Source: Fimbriimonadales bacterium (GTDB lineage Bacteria > Armatimonadota > Fimbriimonadia > Fimbriimonadales > GBS-DC). Taken from it: a stretch of 12,168 bases of DNA. Shown one piece after another: positions 11,674 to 12,168 of this stretch. The stretch lies in contig JANXCK010000083.1 of assembly GCA_025060055.1 (NCBI GenBank), positions 1 through 12,168 of the forward strand. Reading direction: 5' to 3'. The notes beneath the pieces were generated by a model. It did not search any database. It saw only the letters and a program-made list of their open reading frames with translations, and was not told where the DNA came from. Position 1 is the first letter of the stretch, and each line of letters opens with the position of its first letter. A program made the position numbers and the translations under genes.

Positions 11674-12168
11674 CTACTGCTGCGGCTCCCACTTCACATG
11701 CCCATCGGCGTAAATCACCATCCGCCCGTCGGGCAGCTGCAGATAGCCCACCACCGTGTCCACTTGAGAGTCCATCTGCGCGATCGATTCCCCATTCAGC
11801 AGATACCGAAAGGCGAACGCGCCGTCCACCTCAAAGAGCTTTGGGTCTTTAAGGTATGGTAGTAGCACAAGGGCTACCTGCTCGTCGCCGTATGCAGGCG
11901 GAAAGCACATGTCGTAATCTTGTACATACATCAGCAGGGCGGTCGCAATCTGCCGAGCTTGTGTTCGATATGCCTCCAGTCGCGCTTCCTCAACCGCTTT
12001 ACTGAGTTCCTGAGGGGAGGTGCGCATCAACGCGCGGTAGAATGCTGCTCCGTGCGCCACATACAAAATCGCATCCCCTTGCGGTGAAACCTCTGCCAAG
12101 GCGGAGTCGGCAGCAATCAAGGCAACTCGGTTGCCGTCCGCCAGCCAAGTAGTCTGCGTGGTGTCGCG
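11674..12168 (-). CDS. Propeller/prepilin-like hybrid protein, C-terminal part
   Basis: The reading frame stays open to the right edge, so the 5' end is outside the window; a TTG at 12120 could be read as a start, but 16 further in-frame codons precede it. 164 residues are visible. The first part (TTWLADGNRVALIAADSALA, then VSPQGDAILYVAHGAAFYRA) looks like a beta-propeller blade of the S-P-(D/Q)-G type. After a charged helix comes QARQIATALLMYVQDYDMCF, then LLPYLKDPKLFEV, FRYLLNG and, at the end, GRMVIYADGHVKW. This resembles the globular part of the bacterial type II secretion/prepilin-like (DUF1559-related) proteins, where an AR-Q---AL--Y-QDYD helix and a terminal ADGH strand recur. I recall similar hybrids in Armatimonadota. 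It is the first visible gene of the three-gene minus-strand operon. Confidence 0.75.
   Translation of the reverse strand, partial: RDTTQTTWLADGNRVALIAADSALAEVSPQGDAILYVAHGAAFYRALMRTSPQELSKAVEEARLEAYRTQARQIATALLMYVQDYDMCFPPAYGDEQVALVLLPYLKDPKLFEVDGAFAFRYLLNGESIAQMDSQVDTVVGYLQLPDGRMVIYADGHVKWEPQQ

Overview
The window is GC-rich bacterial DNA with densely packed, mostly unrelated genes separated by short intergenic stretches that are unusually rich in palindromic repeats. A PEP-CTERM secreted protein, two Uma2-family (DUF820) genes, a TPR-CHAT protein, a prepilin-like protein with a terminal ADGH motif and many dispersed hairpin repeats together resemble Armatimonadota (Fimbriimonadales-like) genomes. 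This is an inference from gene content; there is no rRNA or other marker here.

Layout. 1-155 is the 3' end of a queD-like 6-carboxytetrahydropterin synthase gene. 410-775 encodes an HxlR-type regulator. It is followed by two tandem TTAC-N6-GTAA palindromes (762-793) and by a secreted cytochrome P460-like protein with one CXXCH motif (852-1343); regulator, operator and target look like one small unit. A predicted three-way-junction inverted repeat (1352-1421) separates this from the convergent Uma2 gene, copy 1 (1430-1984, minus). Divergent from it is a decayed two-gene module: a frameshifted small protein gene (2033-2258) and the internally deleted remnant of its usual HNH-endonuclease partner (2248-2361). 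A 910-residue TPR-CHAT protease-like gene follows (2379-5111).

5112-5390 holds a cluster of hairpin repeats and a 5'-UTR hairpin in front of a PEP-CTERM protein gene (5391-6335), which ends in a terminator-like stem. Uma2 copy 2 (6582-7136, minus) is divergent from an orphan DNA methyltransferase gene (7187-7999), with a perfect inverted repeat between them. A long stem separates the methyltransferase gene from a convergent Gfo/Idh/MocA oxidoreductase gene (8097-9260, minus). 9284-9446 is another repeat cluster. The right end, all on the minus strand, is a likely operon: a partial prepilin/propeller-like protein gene (11674-12168), a polytopic membrane protein gene (10595-11650) and a secreted parvulin-type prolyl isomerase gene (9471-10598). 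The last two overlap by 4 bases (ATGA).

No tRNA, rRNA, CRISPR array or intact transposase was seen. The observations best worth following are the HxlR operator pair, the decayed HNH module, the mosaic Uma2 paralogues with similar divergent promoter regions, and the family of GGCGTCC-core hairpins at three places in the window.
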